The notes: generated by a model not told the origin, from the letters alone. 64,000 bases of DNA from Streptomyces sp. NBC_00464 (GCF_036013915.1 NZ_CP107899.1:6290001-6354000); one strand, 5' to 3'. Positions 45,227 through 54,478 are shown, counted from the stretch's first letter. Program-made: numbers and translations.

Positions 45227-45935
45227 GGGTGGCTCCTCGAACTCGGTACGTGCGCCGGGGCGGTTCCCGGCTCATGAAGAGACAACGGGTGAGCCGCTGT
45301 CGGGGTCACGCGAGAAGGGGAACGGAATCGAACCGCGCAGAGCGACCGGGCCGGTGATACCTGGACAAATGATGAGATGACGGAACGTGTCGTGCGCATC
45401 CCGGCCGCTCGCCGGGGCGGGCGGGGGTGGGGGCGGAGGCGGGGGTGTGGGGGCGGCTGTCGCGCTCGGGTGGGCCCTGCGAAGGGGTGTCCGCCCACGG
45501 CGCCCCCTCTTGCCGCACAGGCCGGAATGCGGTCGATCCGGGTGTCCGCTATACGGGCGGAAGGGGGGTAGGGGCGGGTCGGTGGTGGGATGGTGTGGAT
45601 ATCATCACCTCCGGATAAGGGTGCGATAAGGAAGAGTGAATTCCCGGTGGTGTGTTCATTTACGGGTGGTCATTCCGACGTGAAATCGATGTCACCCGGT
45701 AGTGGGTATTCCGCTTGTTTCCCGGCGCTTTCCGGACCGTTTCGGTGATCATTTTCGCCCCTGTGTGATTACTGTGCGTCCGGTGTTGAATCGTGCGTCC
45801 GAACGAATGACCTCGGAGGGAACGCCTGTGGTGATCCTGTGACACAAGCGTGACCGGCGAGGTACGTGAGGACGCGGTGTGACCGGGTGGCGCCCCGGCT
45901 TCCGCCACCGCCCGGGGCCACCTACGGTGGGGGGT
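45227..45935. other. Long intergenic region, no convincing gene
   Basis: This ~700-bp gap separates divergent genes. The left part is very G-rich (runs of GGGGC near 45410-45460). From 45600 to 45800 GC content drops and the sequence contains several T-rich stretches, which suits promoters or a regulatory RNA, but I could match no known riboswitch. The GGAATCGAACC at 45332-45342 looks like the reverse complement of a tRNA T-arm, but no tRNA fold surrounds it. Confidence 0.5.
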
Positions 45936-46151
45936 ATGGCACCCGTACCGACTCCCTCCGCCCCGCCGGACGACACCCCCGGCACCTACGTCGGCCTTGC
46001 CGCCGAGACCGCCGAACGGCGGGCCCGGGAGCGCGGCTGGGCCACCGTCAGAGCCCTGCCGCCGGGCATGGTCATCACCATGGAGTTCCAGAGCGGCCGG
46101 ATCAACTTCGAGGTCGACGCGGGCGTCGTCAGGCGCTGCTGGACCGGCTGA
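45936..46151 (+). CDS. I78 family peptidase inhibitor (small)
   Basis: The protein is 71 residues. The core TYVGLAAETAERRARERGWATVRALPPGMVITMEFQSGRINFEVDAG matches the I78 inhibitor pattern (GWxxVRxLxPGxxVTMExxxGRxNxxVD). I78 proteins resemble serine-peptidase inhibitors; intracellular members exist. There is no signal peptide. ATG 45936 has a G-rich ribosome site. A hairpin terminator follows. Confidence 0.8.
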   Translation: MAPVPTPSAPPDDTPGTYVGLAAETAERRARERGWATVRALPPGMVITMEFQSGRINFEVDAGVVRRCWTG

Positions 46152-46184
46152 GGGCCCCGTACCGCCCTGTCGCTGTGCATGGAC

Positions 46185-46220
46185 GACTGAAGGCCCCGAC
46201 CGGAGTCGGGGCCTTCAGTC
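46185..46220. terminator. Terminator hairpin
   Basis: A perfect 15-bp stem (46185-46199 with 46206-46220) lies 34 nt after the I78 inhibitor stop and before the convergent PAP2 gene. Confidence 0.8.
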
Positions 46221-46265
46221 ATACGCGGGGTGGGGCCGTGCGCACCGTTCCCGCGGTACTGCGGG

Positions 46266-47408
46266 TCAGCCGCCGGCCGCCGGCCGGGCCGGAGTCGGAG
46301 TCGTACCACCGCGGGGTGTGCGGTCCGCATGCGGCGGGCGGCGACTGCCGGCCGGGGTGACCGGGGTCCGCTCGGAGCGCGCCGGGTGACCCTGGTGCGC
46401 GGCCGGAGCCGTGTATGCGCGCGGGCGGCCGCCGGTGGCTGTGACCACCGCTGTCTGGTGTCCGCCCGCCCCGGAAGCAGCCCCGGACGTCGCCCCGGGC
46501 GTCGCCGTGGAGGGAGCTCCGGACGTCGCCGGGGAGGGAGCTCCGGGCGTCGCCCCGGAAGCGATCCCGGACACCTCGCGGGCCGGGCCCCGAGCCGTCT
46601 CGACGGCGGCCTGCCGGCCTGCCGCCACGGGCTGGGGGGCGCCCGTAGTGACGGGCACCGGCGGCGCCGCGGTCCTGCCGCGCGCGCTCAGCCACTCGCG
46701 GGCCGCGAAGATCCAGTTCTCGGCCCGGGTGATCAGCGGCTCGACCCAGGGCAGGCCGAGGAGGATCAGCAGCCCCGCCGCCCAGCCGAGGACGACGTCG
46801 CTGAGCCAGTGCGTACCGAGGTAGACCGTGGTCAGGCCGACCCCGAGGGAGACGATCGCGGACATGGCCGACAGATAGCGCCTGGCTCGCGGTGTGGCGG
46901 CCAGGTAGGCGAGGATTCCCCAGGTCACGACGGCGTTGGCGGTGTGACCCGACGGAAATATATCGCCGCCGGCGAAGAGCTCCGCCGATCCGATCTGCGT
47001 CGCGTAGTGCGGGCCGAGCCGGCCGAGGCCGATCTTGACCGCGCCCACGGTCACGTTGAGCAGCAGGAGCGAGGCGCCCAGCGTCAGCAGGGGCCGCAGG
47101 GTGTGCTGCCGCCAGGAGCGCCAGCCCAGCCAGCAGGCGACCATGACCGCCGTCGGTCCGCGCTGGCCGAGGACGACGTAGTAGTCGAGGAAGGCGTGGA
47201 TGCTGGGCCACTGCTGGTACGGCCGGAAGAGCATGACCTTCCAGTCCAGGGTCACCAGCCAGGACGACATGAGCACGGCAATGACGATGGCCAGATAGAA
47301 CGCCAACGTCCCGCCGAAGAGAGCGATGCGGTGAGGACTCATCCGCGGTGTCTCTATCTTCGGCGGTTCCGGCTCCCGGTCCAGACGGGCAAAGATGTCG
47401 GTACGCAC
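46266..47408 (-). CDS. PAP2 superfamily membrane phosphatase
   Basis: The protein is 380 residues. About six membrane segments lie in the first 260 residues. The phosphatase motifs are KIGLGRLGP (KxxxxxxRP-like), FPSGHTANAV (PSGH) and GTHWLSDVVLGW (SRxxxxxHxxxD-like). It probably dephosphorylates a lipid such as undecaprenyl or phosphatidyl phosphate. The last ~115 residues are Ala/Pro/Gly-rich and disordered, containing repeats like SGATPGAPSPATSG. GTG 47408 is the only plausible start near the conserved N-terminus. Confidence 0.88.
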   Translation of the reverse strand: MRTDIFARLDREPEPPKIETPRMSPHRIALFGGTLAFYLAIVIAVLMSSWLVTLDWKVMLFRPYQQWPSIHAFLDYYVVLGQRGPTAVMVACWLGWRSWRQHTLRPLLTLGASLLLLNVTVGAVKIGLGRLGPHYATQIGSAELFAGGDIFPSGHTANAVVTWGILAYLAATPRARRYLSAMSAIVSLGVGLTTVYLGTHWLSDVVLGWAAGLLILLGLPWVEPLITRAENWIFAAREWLSARGRTAAPPVPVTTGAPQPVAAGRQAAVETARGPAREVSGIASGATPGAPSPATSGAPSTATPGATSGAASGAGGHQTAVVTATGGRPRAYTAPAAHQGHPARSERTPVTPAGSRRPPHADRTPRGGTTPTPARPAAGG

Positions 47409-47963
47409 CCAATCGACGTTACAGCGAGTGAGTGGGTGCCCCGGTCGATCCGGCCGCTTTGTGATGACGATGTGATGTGGACTATGTCTCAGTAGGGCTC
47501 ATTTTCCAGGGCGTTCGGAGACTCCGGGGTTCCTCTTGTTTCATTTTCTTGGCAGGCATTACGCGAGCGCATTTGCTTATTGATGGAAAAGTGCATCGGA
47601 TGGCGAAGTGCATTTGCCGCGAGCGCCCGCGGGGTCGAACGGACGGTATCGGTCCGGTTACTGGACGCCTACGGCCGGTGTGCCGCGGAGGGGGTGCGTG
47701 GCCGTCCGGCCCCGTTGCGCGCACGACGGGACGGCCGGTTGTCGCAGGTCGGGGTGGCTTCCTGGAGGGGGCCGGGGCGGGCGGCCGCAGTGGCGTACGC
47801 CACACTCGACGGCGTCGGCAGGTATGAGATGGGCCACGTGTGGCCCTGTCGAACTCGCGTACGCTGACGGATCACTCGCCCGTCGATGCCGGGCCCGGAG
47901 GGACAGCGACGCTGAATCCCCGGGGGCCTGCCGAGCGCGAGGGACCTTTTGGGAGGTAGCTGC
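47409..47963. other. Intergenic region upstream of MFS gene
   Basis: About 555 bp between divergent PAP2 and MFS genes. The left 200 bp (47480-47620) is unusually AT-rich, with T-rich stretches that fit promoters. No frame shows normal Streptomyces codon bias. GGGAGGT at 47951-47957 is the ribosome site of the MFS gene. Confidence 0.5.
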
Positions 47964-49694
47964 ATGTCCGGGACGACCACAGCCCGAATCCGTCTGCGCG
48001 AAGCCGCCGACGGGGCCAACCGATGGGTCGTCCTGGTCGTCCTCTGCCTCAGTCTGCTGCTCGTGGCGCTCGACGCGACCGTGCTCCACGTCGCCGTCCC
48101 CGCGGTCACCGAGGACCTGCGGCCCAGCGCCGTCGGTCTGCTGTGGATCGTGGACGTCTACCCGCTCGTCTGCGCGTCCCTGCTGATCCTCTTCGGCACG
48201 CTCGGTGACCGGGTGGGGCGCCGGCGCATCCTGCTGCTCGGCTACGCACTCTTCGGGATCGCCTCAGCCGTCGCGGCCATGGCCGACAGCGCGGGCGTGC
48301 TCATAGTGGCGCGGGCCCTGCTCGGCGTCGGCGGCGCGATGATCATGCCGGCGACCCTGTCGATCCTCCGGCAGGTCTTCCCCGACCGCCGCGAGCGGGC
48401 TGTGGCCATCGGTGTGTGGTCCGCCGTGGCCGCCGTCGGTGCCGCCACCGGCCCGGTCATCGGCGGATTCCTCGTCGAGCACTTCTGGTGGGGCTCGGTC
48501 TTCCTGATCAACATCCCGCTGATGGCGCTGATCCTTCCGGTCGGCCGGCTGCTGCTCCCGGAGTCCCGCGGCAGCAACGACGGGCCCTGGGACGTGTTCG
48601 GCGCCCTGATGGCCGCCGCCGGCGTCCTCGGCGTGGTTCTCGGCGTGAAGCGCGCGGGCACCGGCGAGGGGCTGCTGGTCCCGGGCACGCTCGTGCCGCT
48701 GCTGGCCGGGGCCGTGCTGCTCGTCGCGTTCGTCCGCCGCCAGAAGCGCCGGACTCATCCGCTGATCGACATCGGAATGTTCGCCAGGCCCGCCTTCTCC
48801 ACCGCGGTGGGCTGCATCGTCCTCGCCATGCTGGCCCTGGTCGGCCTGGAGCTGATCGCCGTCCAGTACCTCCAGCTGGTCCTGGACCTCAGCCCGCTGG
48901 AGACCGGTCTGCGGCTGCTGCCGCTCACCTTCGCCGCCATGGCCGCGGGGGCCACCGGCTCGTTCACCCTGCGCCGGATCGGGCCGCGCAGAATGGTCGG
49001 CTGGGGCTTCGTCCTGACGGCGGCGGCGGTCCTGATGCTGACCGCGATGGGCGTGCACGACCGGCCCGGCCTGCTGACCGTGTCCTTCGTCCTGCTGGGC
49101 TTCGGCCTGCAGTCCACCCTCTTCGGCGCCTACGAGTCCATGCTCAGCGAGGCGCCGGCCGACCGGGCCGGCGGTGCGGCCGCGATAGGCGAGACCTCGT
49201 ACCAGCTGGGCGCCGGCATGGGGATCGCCCTGCTCGGCAGCGTGATGAACGCCGCGTACACCCCCGGTCTGGCCAAGCTCCCCGAAGAAGGAGTTCCCGC
49301 CTCCGCGGGCGCCGCCGCCTCGCACTCGCTCGGCGAGGCCTACCAGGTCGCCGCGCAGCTGGGCGGTCCGCTCGGAGCCGTACTGCGCTCCACCGCCCGG
49401 GACGCCTTCGTCGGCGGGCTGCACATCACCCTGGTGGTCAGTGCGGGTCTGCTGCTGCTCGGGGCACTTGCCGCGCTGAAGCTGCCCCGAGTGATGGACT
49501 GCCCGCCGCTGCTCTGCGAGGCCCGGGAGTCCGTGGACAGCCATGAGGTGCCCGGCCCCCGGGACGAGCTCGGTCCCCAGGACCTCTCGCACCCGCACGA
49601 GCTGCCCGCCCAGGAGCGGCCCGAGGTGCTGCTCCGGCTGCCCGCGCGGCGCACGCCGGCCGAGGCGACGGGCTCTGGACGCACGGCACACTGA
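47964..49694 (+). CDS. MFS drug exporter, DHA2 (14-helix) family
   Basis: The protein is 576 residues with about 14 membrane segments. Motifs: LDATVLHVAVPAV (motif D1-like of DHA2), GDRVGRRRILLLGYALFG (motif A) and GAATGPVIGGFLVEHFWWGSVFLINIP (motif C of proton antiporters). Members such as QacA/SmvA export cationic drugs, antiseptics or antibiotics by proton exchange. The C-terminal ~70 residues are charged and cytoplasmic. ATG 47964 has GGGAGGT 6 nt upstream. No TetR gene is adjacent. Confidence 0.9.
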   Translation: MSGTTTARIRLREAADGANRWVVLVVLCLSLLLVALDATVLHVAVPAVTEDLRPSAVGLLWIVDVYPLVCASLLILFGTLGDRVGRRRILLLGYALFGIASAVAAMADSAGVLIVARALLGVGGAMIMPATLSILRQVFPDRRERAVAIGVWSAVAAVGAATGPVIGGFLVEHFWWGSVFLINIPLMALILPVGRLLLPESRGSNDGPWDVFGALMAAAGVLGVVLGVKRAGTGEGLLVPGTLVPLLAGAVLLVAFVRRQKRRTHPLIDIGMFARPAFSTAVGCIVLAMLALVGLELIAVQYLQLVLDLSPLETGLRLLPLTFAAMAAGATGSFTLRRIGPRRMVGWGFVLTAAAVLMLTAMGVHDRPGLLTVSFVLLGFGLQSTLFGAYESMLSEAPADRAGGAAAIGETSYQLGAGMGIALLGSVMNAAYTPGLAKLPEEGVPASAGAAASHSLGEAYQVAAQLGGPLGAVLRSTARDAFVGGLHITLVVSAGLLLLGALAALKLPRVMDCPPLLCEARESVDSHEVPGPRDELGPQDLSHPHELPAQERPEVLLRLPARRTPAEATGSGRTAH

Positions 49695-49720
49695 GTCGTA
49701 ACGTCGGCACGACGCCGTAA

Positions 49721-49733
49721 CTAACACTGCTAG
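49721..49733. promoter_or_regulatory. Near-palindrome upstream of acyl-CoA dehydrogenase gene
   Basis: CTAACACTGCTAG is a 13-bp imperfect palindrome in an AT-rich patch 75 bp before the start. It resembles TetR-type operators often found before actinobacterial acyl-CoA dehydrogenase genes. The regulator is not in the window. Confidence 0.4.
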
Positions 49734-49807
49734 TTTTTGGAGCACTGCCCGTTCTCGGCGCCCCCCACCGACATCGGTACCGTGCGAGCCGCCGGAGGCA
49801 CTTCCTC

Positions 49808-51019
49808 ATGTCCACCGCTCCGTCCTCGAAACTCCCGCCCTTCGACCCCCGCGACCCGATCGGCATCGACGACCTCCTGGGCGACGAGGATCTCGCGATC
49901 CGCGACACCGTCCGGGTCTGGGCCGCCGACCGGGTCCTGCCCCACATCGCCGAGTGGTACGAGAACGGCGAGCTGCCCGGAATCCGTGACTTGGCCCGGG
50001 AACTCGGTTCGCTGGGGGCTCTGGGCATGTCCCTCCAGGGGTACGGCTGCGCGGGCGCCACCGCGGTCCAGTACGGACTGGCCTGCCTGGAGCTGGAGGC
50101 CGCGGACTCCGGGATCCGCTCGCTCGTCTCCGTACAGGGCTCCCTCGCGATGTACGCGATCCACCGCTTCGGATCCGAGGAGCAGAAGCAGCAGTGGCTG
50201 CCCGGCATGGCGGCCGGGGAGATCATCGGCTGTTTCGGCCTCACCGAACCGGACCACGGCTCCGACCCCGCCGGTATGCGGACGTACGCCAAGCGCGACG
50301 GCGAGGACTGGGTTCTCAGCGGCCGCAAGATGTGGATCACCAACGGCTCGGTCGCCGGGGTCGCCGTCGTCTGGGCGCAGACCGATGAGGGCACCGCGGG
50401 CAGCGGCATCCGCGGATTCGTGGTGCCGACCGACGCCCCGGGCTTCTCCGCACCGGAGATCAGGCACAAGTGGTCCCTGCGCGCCTCGGTCACCAGTGAG
50501 CTGATCCTGGACGAGGTGAGGCTGCCGGCCGACGCGGTGCTCCCGGGCGTCACCGGACTGCGCGGCCCGCTCAGCTGTCTCAGCCATGCCCGCTACGGCA
50601 TCGTCTGGGGAGCCATGGGTGCCGCCCGGTCCAGCTTCGAGGCGGCCGTCGACTATGCGAGGACGCGTGAGCAGTTCGGAAAGCCGATCGGCGGCTTCCA
50701 GCTCACCCAGGCCAAGCTCGCCGACATGGCCGTGGAGCTCCACAAGGGCATTCTGCTCGCGCACCACCTGGGCCGTCGGATGGACGCGGGCAGGCTCCGC
50801 CCGGAGCAGGTCAGTTTCGGAAAGCTGAACAACGTGCGGGAGGCCATCGAGATCTGCCGCACCTCGCGCACGATCCTCGGCGCCAACGGGATCTCGCTGG
50901 AGTACCCGGTGATGCGCCACGCGACGAATCTGGAGTCGGTGCTCACCTACGAAGGAACCGTGGAGATGCACCAGCTGGTGCTGGGCAAGGCGCTCACCGG
51001 CCTGGACGCGTTCCGGTGA
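49808..51019 (+). CDS. Acyl-CoA dehydrogenase, glutaryl-CoA dehydrogenase-like
   Basis: The protein is 403 residues. Family motifs: CFGLTEPDHGSDPAGM and WITNGSVAGVAVVWAQ (FAD and substrate loops), ARYGIVWGAMGAARSSFEAAVDYARTREQFGKPIGGFQLTQAKLADM, and the catalytic Glu in TYEGTVEMHQLVLGKALTG. EPDHGSDPA and YEGT are closest to glutaryl-CoA dehydrogenases (EC 1.3.8.6), which make crotonyl-CoA in lysine and tryptophan breakdown. ATG 49808 has CGGAGG upstream. It is convergent with sflA with a gap of 38 bp. Confidence 0.88.
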   Translation: MSTAPSSKLPPFDPRDPIGIDDLLGDEDLAIRDTVRVWAADRVLPHIAEWYENGELPGIRDLARELGSLGALGMSLQGYGCAGATAVQYGLACLELEAADSGIRSLVSVQGSLAMYAIHRFGSEEQKQQWLPGMAAGEIIGCFGLTEPDHGSDPAGMRTYAKRDGEDWVLSGRKMWITNGSVAGVAVVWAQTDEGTAGSGIRGFVVPTDAPGFSAPEIRHKWSLRASVTSELILDEVRLPADAVLPGVTGLRGPLSCLSHARYGIVWGAMGAARSSFEAAVDYARTREQFGKPIGGFQLTQAKLADMAVELHKGILLAHHLGRRMDAGRLRPEQVSFGKLNNVREAIEICRTSRTILGANGISLEYPVMRHATNLESVLTYEGTVEMHQLVLGKALTGLDAFR

Positions 51020-51057
51020 ACCGGAACAACGGCCGGACCGATCGGTGAGCGCCCTGC

Positions 51058-51501
51058 TCAGCTCTGGTTGAAGAAGCCGTCGGCCGGCCGGCCGGCGGCT
51101 TCGCCGTTGACGACCTGGGTGTCGGCGGGGGTCAGCAGGAAGACCCGGGTGGCCACGCGGTCGATCGACCCGCGCAGTCCGAAGATCAGCCCTGCGGCGA
51201 AGTCCACGACGCGCTTGGCGTCGGCGGAGTCCATGGACGTGAGGTTCATGATCACCGGGACGCCGTCCCGGAAGAGCTCGCCGATGCTCCGGGCGTCCCG
51301 GAAGCTGTCCGGGGTCACGGTGGCGATCCGGCGGCCCGTCTCCTCCGCCGTCTCCGTGGCCACCCGCACCCGCGGATCGGTCACCCAGGCCTGACCGGTC
51401 CCGGTCCGTGCACCTTCGGCGTACTCGTCGTCGTCGTAGTACCGCTCGTCGTTGTCCTCTACGAGGCCCAGCCAGGCACTCGCCTTGCGCACCGATCCCA
51501 T
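51058..51501 (-). CDS. sflA: SepF-like cell division protein (SflA type)
   Basis: The protein is 147 residues. The N-terminal [29 protein letters not shown] is an amphipathic helix plus acidic linker, as in SepF membrane anchors. The SepF core follows: [67 protein letters not shown]. SepF tethers FtsZ to the membrane. Streptomyces have three copies; position far from ftsZ and next to the DUF5685 gene suggest the SflA paralogue. The C-terminal ~20 residues are extra. ATG 51501 has GGAGGCG upstream. Confidence 0.9.
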   Translation of the reverse strand: MGSVRKASAWLGLVEDNDERYYDDDEYAEGARTGTGQAWVTDPRVRVATETAEETGRRIATVTPDSFRDARSIGELFRDGVPVIMNLTSMDSADAKRVVDFAAGLIFGLRGSIDRVATRVFLLTPADTQVVNGEAAGRPADGFFNQS

Positions 51502-51809
51502 GGACGCCTCCTCTCACCGCGGTTCCTTGGCGTTCCGCATGTCTTTCGTATCCCTATGGTCGTCCATGATGCGGATCGTGCGCCAAGGGGATAGGCGGCG
51601 CGCAGGGCATTCGTGACGGTACTGGTGCAGAAGATGTGGCGATTCGTCAAGGTTCCTCCTGCATAAGGGCCCTGGAGATAAGAAAATATGCTCCTCCGGT
51701 CCGTACGGGTGACATGGGGGACGTACGGGTGAACGGGTCACTCGATACGATGCACGTCGCGCAGGCGCCCGAGCGCCACGCACAACTGAACGACTACCGG
51801 GGGACGGCC

Positions 51810-53042
51810 GTGTTCGGAATAGTCAGGCCCTGCACTCATCGCCTGTCGGAAGGGCTCAAGGCCGAGTGGATGGCCCATCTCTGTGGGCTCTGTCTCGCGC
51901 TTCGCTCCGATCACGGGCAGTTCGCCCGGATCGTCACGAACTATGACGGCCTGATCGTCTCGGTCCTGACGGAGGCTCAGACCGAACGCACCCCCGGGCA
52001 GCGGCGTACCGCCGGGCCCTGCCCGCTGCGTGCCATGCGCACCGCGCCCGTCGCGCGCGGCGAGGGTGCCAGGCTCGCCGCCGCCGTCTCGCTGGTGCTG
52101 GCTTCCGCCAAGGTGCGCGACCACGTGGCCGACCGGGACGGTCTGTTGGCGCGCCGCCCGGTGGCCGCGGCGGCGCGCAGGGTGGCGGCGGGCTGGGACC
52201 GGGCCGGGGCGCGCACCGGCGCACAGCTCGGCTTCGACACCGCGCTGCTCGTCGACGCCGTCGACCGCCAGACGGGCATCGAGCTGCTCGCGGGGCCCGG
52301 CACCCCCCTGCTGACGGTCACCGAGCCCACCGAGACCGCCACCGCCGCGGCCTTCGCGCACACCGCCGTGCTCGCGGGCAAGCCGCAGAACGCCGCTCCG
52401 CTCGCGGAGGCCGGACGGCTCTTCGGCCGCCTCGCGCATCTGCTGGATGCCGTGGAGGACCAGGAAGCTGACGCCGCGTCGGGAGCCTGGAACCCGCTCA
52501 CGGCGACCGGCACCACGCGCGCCGAGGCCCGGCGGCTGTGCGACGACGCGCTGCGCGGCGTACGGCTGGCGCTGCGCGACGCGGAATTCGCCGACGACAA
52601 GCTGGCTCATGTGCTGCTGGCGCACGAACTGCGGCGTTCGGTGGACCGGGCGTTCGCCACAGACGTCTGTTCCCATCAGGGTGGCGGGCTTCTGGCGGAA
52701 GCCGGCCACCCGTCAGGCGGGGGGCACACGGGGTCCTTCGGGCCGCCGCCGGGCAATCCGTACGCCCCCACCGGCCCGTCCGGTCCCTTCGGCCCGCCGC
52801 AGCCGCCGGAGCCCCCGCGCGACCGGCGGGGGCTCGTCATGGGATGCCTCGTCTGGGCGGGTCTCGCCTGCACCTGCCAGATGTGCTGCGGCACCTTCGA
52901 CGACCCGTGGAGCCGCCAGCGCCGCGAAGGGCTGTGCAGTCAGTGCGACTGCGGGGACTGCTGCGATGCCTGTGACTGCTGCAGCAACTGCGGGGACTGC
53001 TGTGACGGCTGCGACTGCTGCGGGTGCGACTGCAGCTGCTGA
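51810..53042 (+). CDS. DUF5685 family protein with cysteine-rich C-terminal tail
   Basis: The protein is 410 residues. The N-terminus VFGIVRPCTHRLSEGLKAEWMAHLCGLCLALRSDHGQFARIVTNYDGL is typical of DUF5685. Residues ~40-290 are Ala-rich helices; ~295-340 is Gly/Pro-rich. A hydrophobic segment (GLVMGCLVWAGLACTCQMCC) precedes a tail with 17 Cys in the last 36 residues (DCGDCCDACDCCSNCGDCC and beyond), mostly as Cys-Asp-Cys and Cys-Cys. No function is known. The tail could bind metal or form disulfides. GTG 51810 fits the family start and has GGGGGA before it. Confidence 0.82.
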   Translation: MFGIVRPCTHRLSEGLKAEWMAHLCGLCLALRSDHGQFARIVTNYDGLIVSVLTEAQTERTPGQRRTAGPCPLRAMRTAPVARGEGARLAAAVSLVLASAKVRDHVADRDGLLARRPVAAAARRVAAGWDRAGARTGAQLGFDTALLVDAVDRQTGIELLAGPGTPLLTVTEPTETATAAAFAHTAVLAGKPQNAAPLAEAGRLFGRLAHLLDAVEDQEADAASGAWNPLTATGTTRAEARRLCDDALRGVRLALRDAEFADDKLAHVLLAHELRRSVDRAFATDVCSHQGGGLLAEAGHPSGGGHTGSFGPPPGNPYAPTGPSGPFGPPQPPEPPRDRRGLVMGCLVWAGLACTCQMCCGTFDDPWSRQRREGLCSQCDCGDCCDACDCCSNCGDCCDGCDCCGCDCSC

Positions 53043-53049
53043 CCCCGCG

Positions 53050-53991
53050 TCACTTGATCTCGGGCGGCGAGATCTGCGAGGTCTTGACGCCCGAGGCGGA
53101 GATGCCCCACTTCTTCAGGATCCGGTCGTAGGTGCCGTCCGCCTTGAGACTGTTGACGGCGGCCTGGAAGGCCGGCGCCAGCGGGGTGCCCTTCTTGAAG
53201 GCGAATCCGACGTCGAGACGCTTGAACTCGTTGAGGAAGCGCACGCCCTCCTGCTGCTTCACGGCATACCGCAGTCCGTTGATGGTCGACATCACGACAT
53301 CGGTCCGCCCCTGCTGGAGCGAGCTCCAGACCGCGGACTGATCGGAGTACGTCTTCACGTCGTACGGCTTCTTGCCGGCCTCGGTGCACCGGTGCCTGTT
53401 CTCCTCCAGCGTCACCTCGAACGTGGTGCCCGCGGCGGTGCCCACCGGCAGCCCGCAGAGCTGGGTCAGGTCCGTGACCTTGTGCAGACCGCTGTCGTCG
53501 CGGACCGCGAAGCCCTGGCCGTCGTTGAGGTAGGTGACGAAGTCGATCGTCCGCCTGCGTTCGTCGGTCACGCCGAAGTTTCCGGTGCCCACCTCGTACT
53601 TTCCGCTGCCGAGCGCGGGCAGGATCGCCTCGAACGCGGCGACCTCCCGCTTCGGCTTCAGCCCGAGCACCCTGGCCACGGCGTCCCCGAAGTCGATGTC
53701 GGTGCCGGCCAGGGTCGTACCGTCCGCGAGATAGGTGGCACCGGGCGGGGTGCCGACGCTGGAGGCGATGTTCAGCGTGCCGGAGGAGCGGACCTCCGCG
53801 GGCAGCAGGGCGGCCGCGGCCTCGTCCTTCTTCACGCCCGACACGACGTCGGTGGTGGGGACCGCGCCCCTGGCGGCGGAACCGGCCGCACCCGCGGGGG
53901 CGGCCGTCGGATCGCCGGACCCGCACGCGGTCAGCGTCAGCGTGGCGGCGGTGATCAGTGCGAAGGCAGCGGTGTGCCGGGTACGGGGCAT
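53050..53991 (-). CDS. Amino-acid-type ABC transporter substrate-binding lipoprotein
   Basis: The protein is 313 residues. A signal peptide with lipobox LTLTACGS lies at the start; mature Cys is about residue 23. The body is a family-3 solute-binding fold: GTLNIASSVGTPPGATYLADGTTLAGTDIDFGDAVARVLGLK, VGTGNFGVTDERRRTIDFVTYLNDGQGFAV, KKGTPLAPAFQAAVNSLKADGTYDRILKKWGI. Such proteins bind polar amino acids or amino-acid-like compounds, including cystine. It is divergent from the permease gene of the same system. ATG 53991 has GGAGAA ~9 nt upstream. Stops 7 nt from the DUF5685 stop. Confidence 0.9.
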   Translation of the reverse strand: MPRTRHTAAFALITAATLTLTACGSGDPTAAPAGAAGSAARGAVPTTDVVSGVKKDEAAAALLPAEVRSSGTLNIASSVGTPPGATYLADGTTLAGTDIDFGDAVARVLGLKPKREVAAFEAILPALGSGKYEVGTGNFGVTDERRRTIDFVTYLNDGQGFAVRDDSGLHKVTDLTQLCGLPVGTAAGTTFEVTLEENRHRCTEAGKKPYDVKTYSDQSAVWSSLQQGRTDVVMSTINGLRYAVKQQEGVRFLNEFKRLDVGFAFKKGTPLAPAFQAAVNSLKADGTYDRILKKWGISASGVKTSQISPPEIK

Positions 53992-54478
53992 CAGGGATGG
54001 TTCTCCAGTTTCGTCGCCCGTGGGCGGGCGCAGGGCAGCGCGCGACGGCCCACGGCCGGGGCGGAGGAAGGCGGAACACGACGGGAGGAGCAGTGCGAGG
54101 GGAGGGTGGTGCGGTGTTGTGTACGCGAGAGCGCGCGGGGAAGAGCTCAGACGCCGTTCACGGCGCGAGCGGGAATGCGGGGCGAAGCAGGGCGTCGGCT
54201 CAACAGGAACAGGACCACACGCGACCGAAGTCGATGTGGGAGCGCTTGACCAGCCACTGCTGCGAATACATGGCCCAAGTGGAACAGGCATCCGGTGGTC
54301 CGTCAACTGACTTGAGATGTAAGGCTCACAGTGTGGACAGGGTTGACAAGCCGCCGCGAACAGCGCTTACCTCAAAGGCGGATCGGGCTGAGGGGCCCGG
54401 TCCCCGTTGTGTTCCACCGTTGTGTTCCGTGCCGAGGGCGCGCCCCGTGTTCGATCGCCGCATCCACGGAGCCCCCGC
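53992..54478. other. Divergent promoter region of ABC importer
   Basis: The 487-bp gap between the binding-protein and permease genes holds no convincing gene. TTGACA-like elements (54342-54347) and AT-richer sequence at 54300-54340 mark the likely permease-side promoter. I see no clear leader peptide of the kind seen before some actinobacterial sulfur genes. Confidence 0.5.

Noticed and set aside
43965..45275. A 436-codon reverse frame
   Set aside because: Its first two thirds are a shadow of the 260-residue hypothetical gene; only the part from 44441 looks like a real protein.
45325..45385. tRNA gene suggested by GGAATCGAACC (reverse T-arm)
   Set aside because: No acceptor stem, D-arm or anticodon arm can be folded around it on either strand.
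54233..54310. Cys-containing leader peptide before the ABC permease gene
   Set aside because: The frame (start MWERLTSHCCEYM) does not stop shortly after, and it lacks the pattern of known actinobacterial leader peptides.
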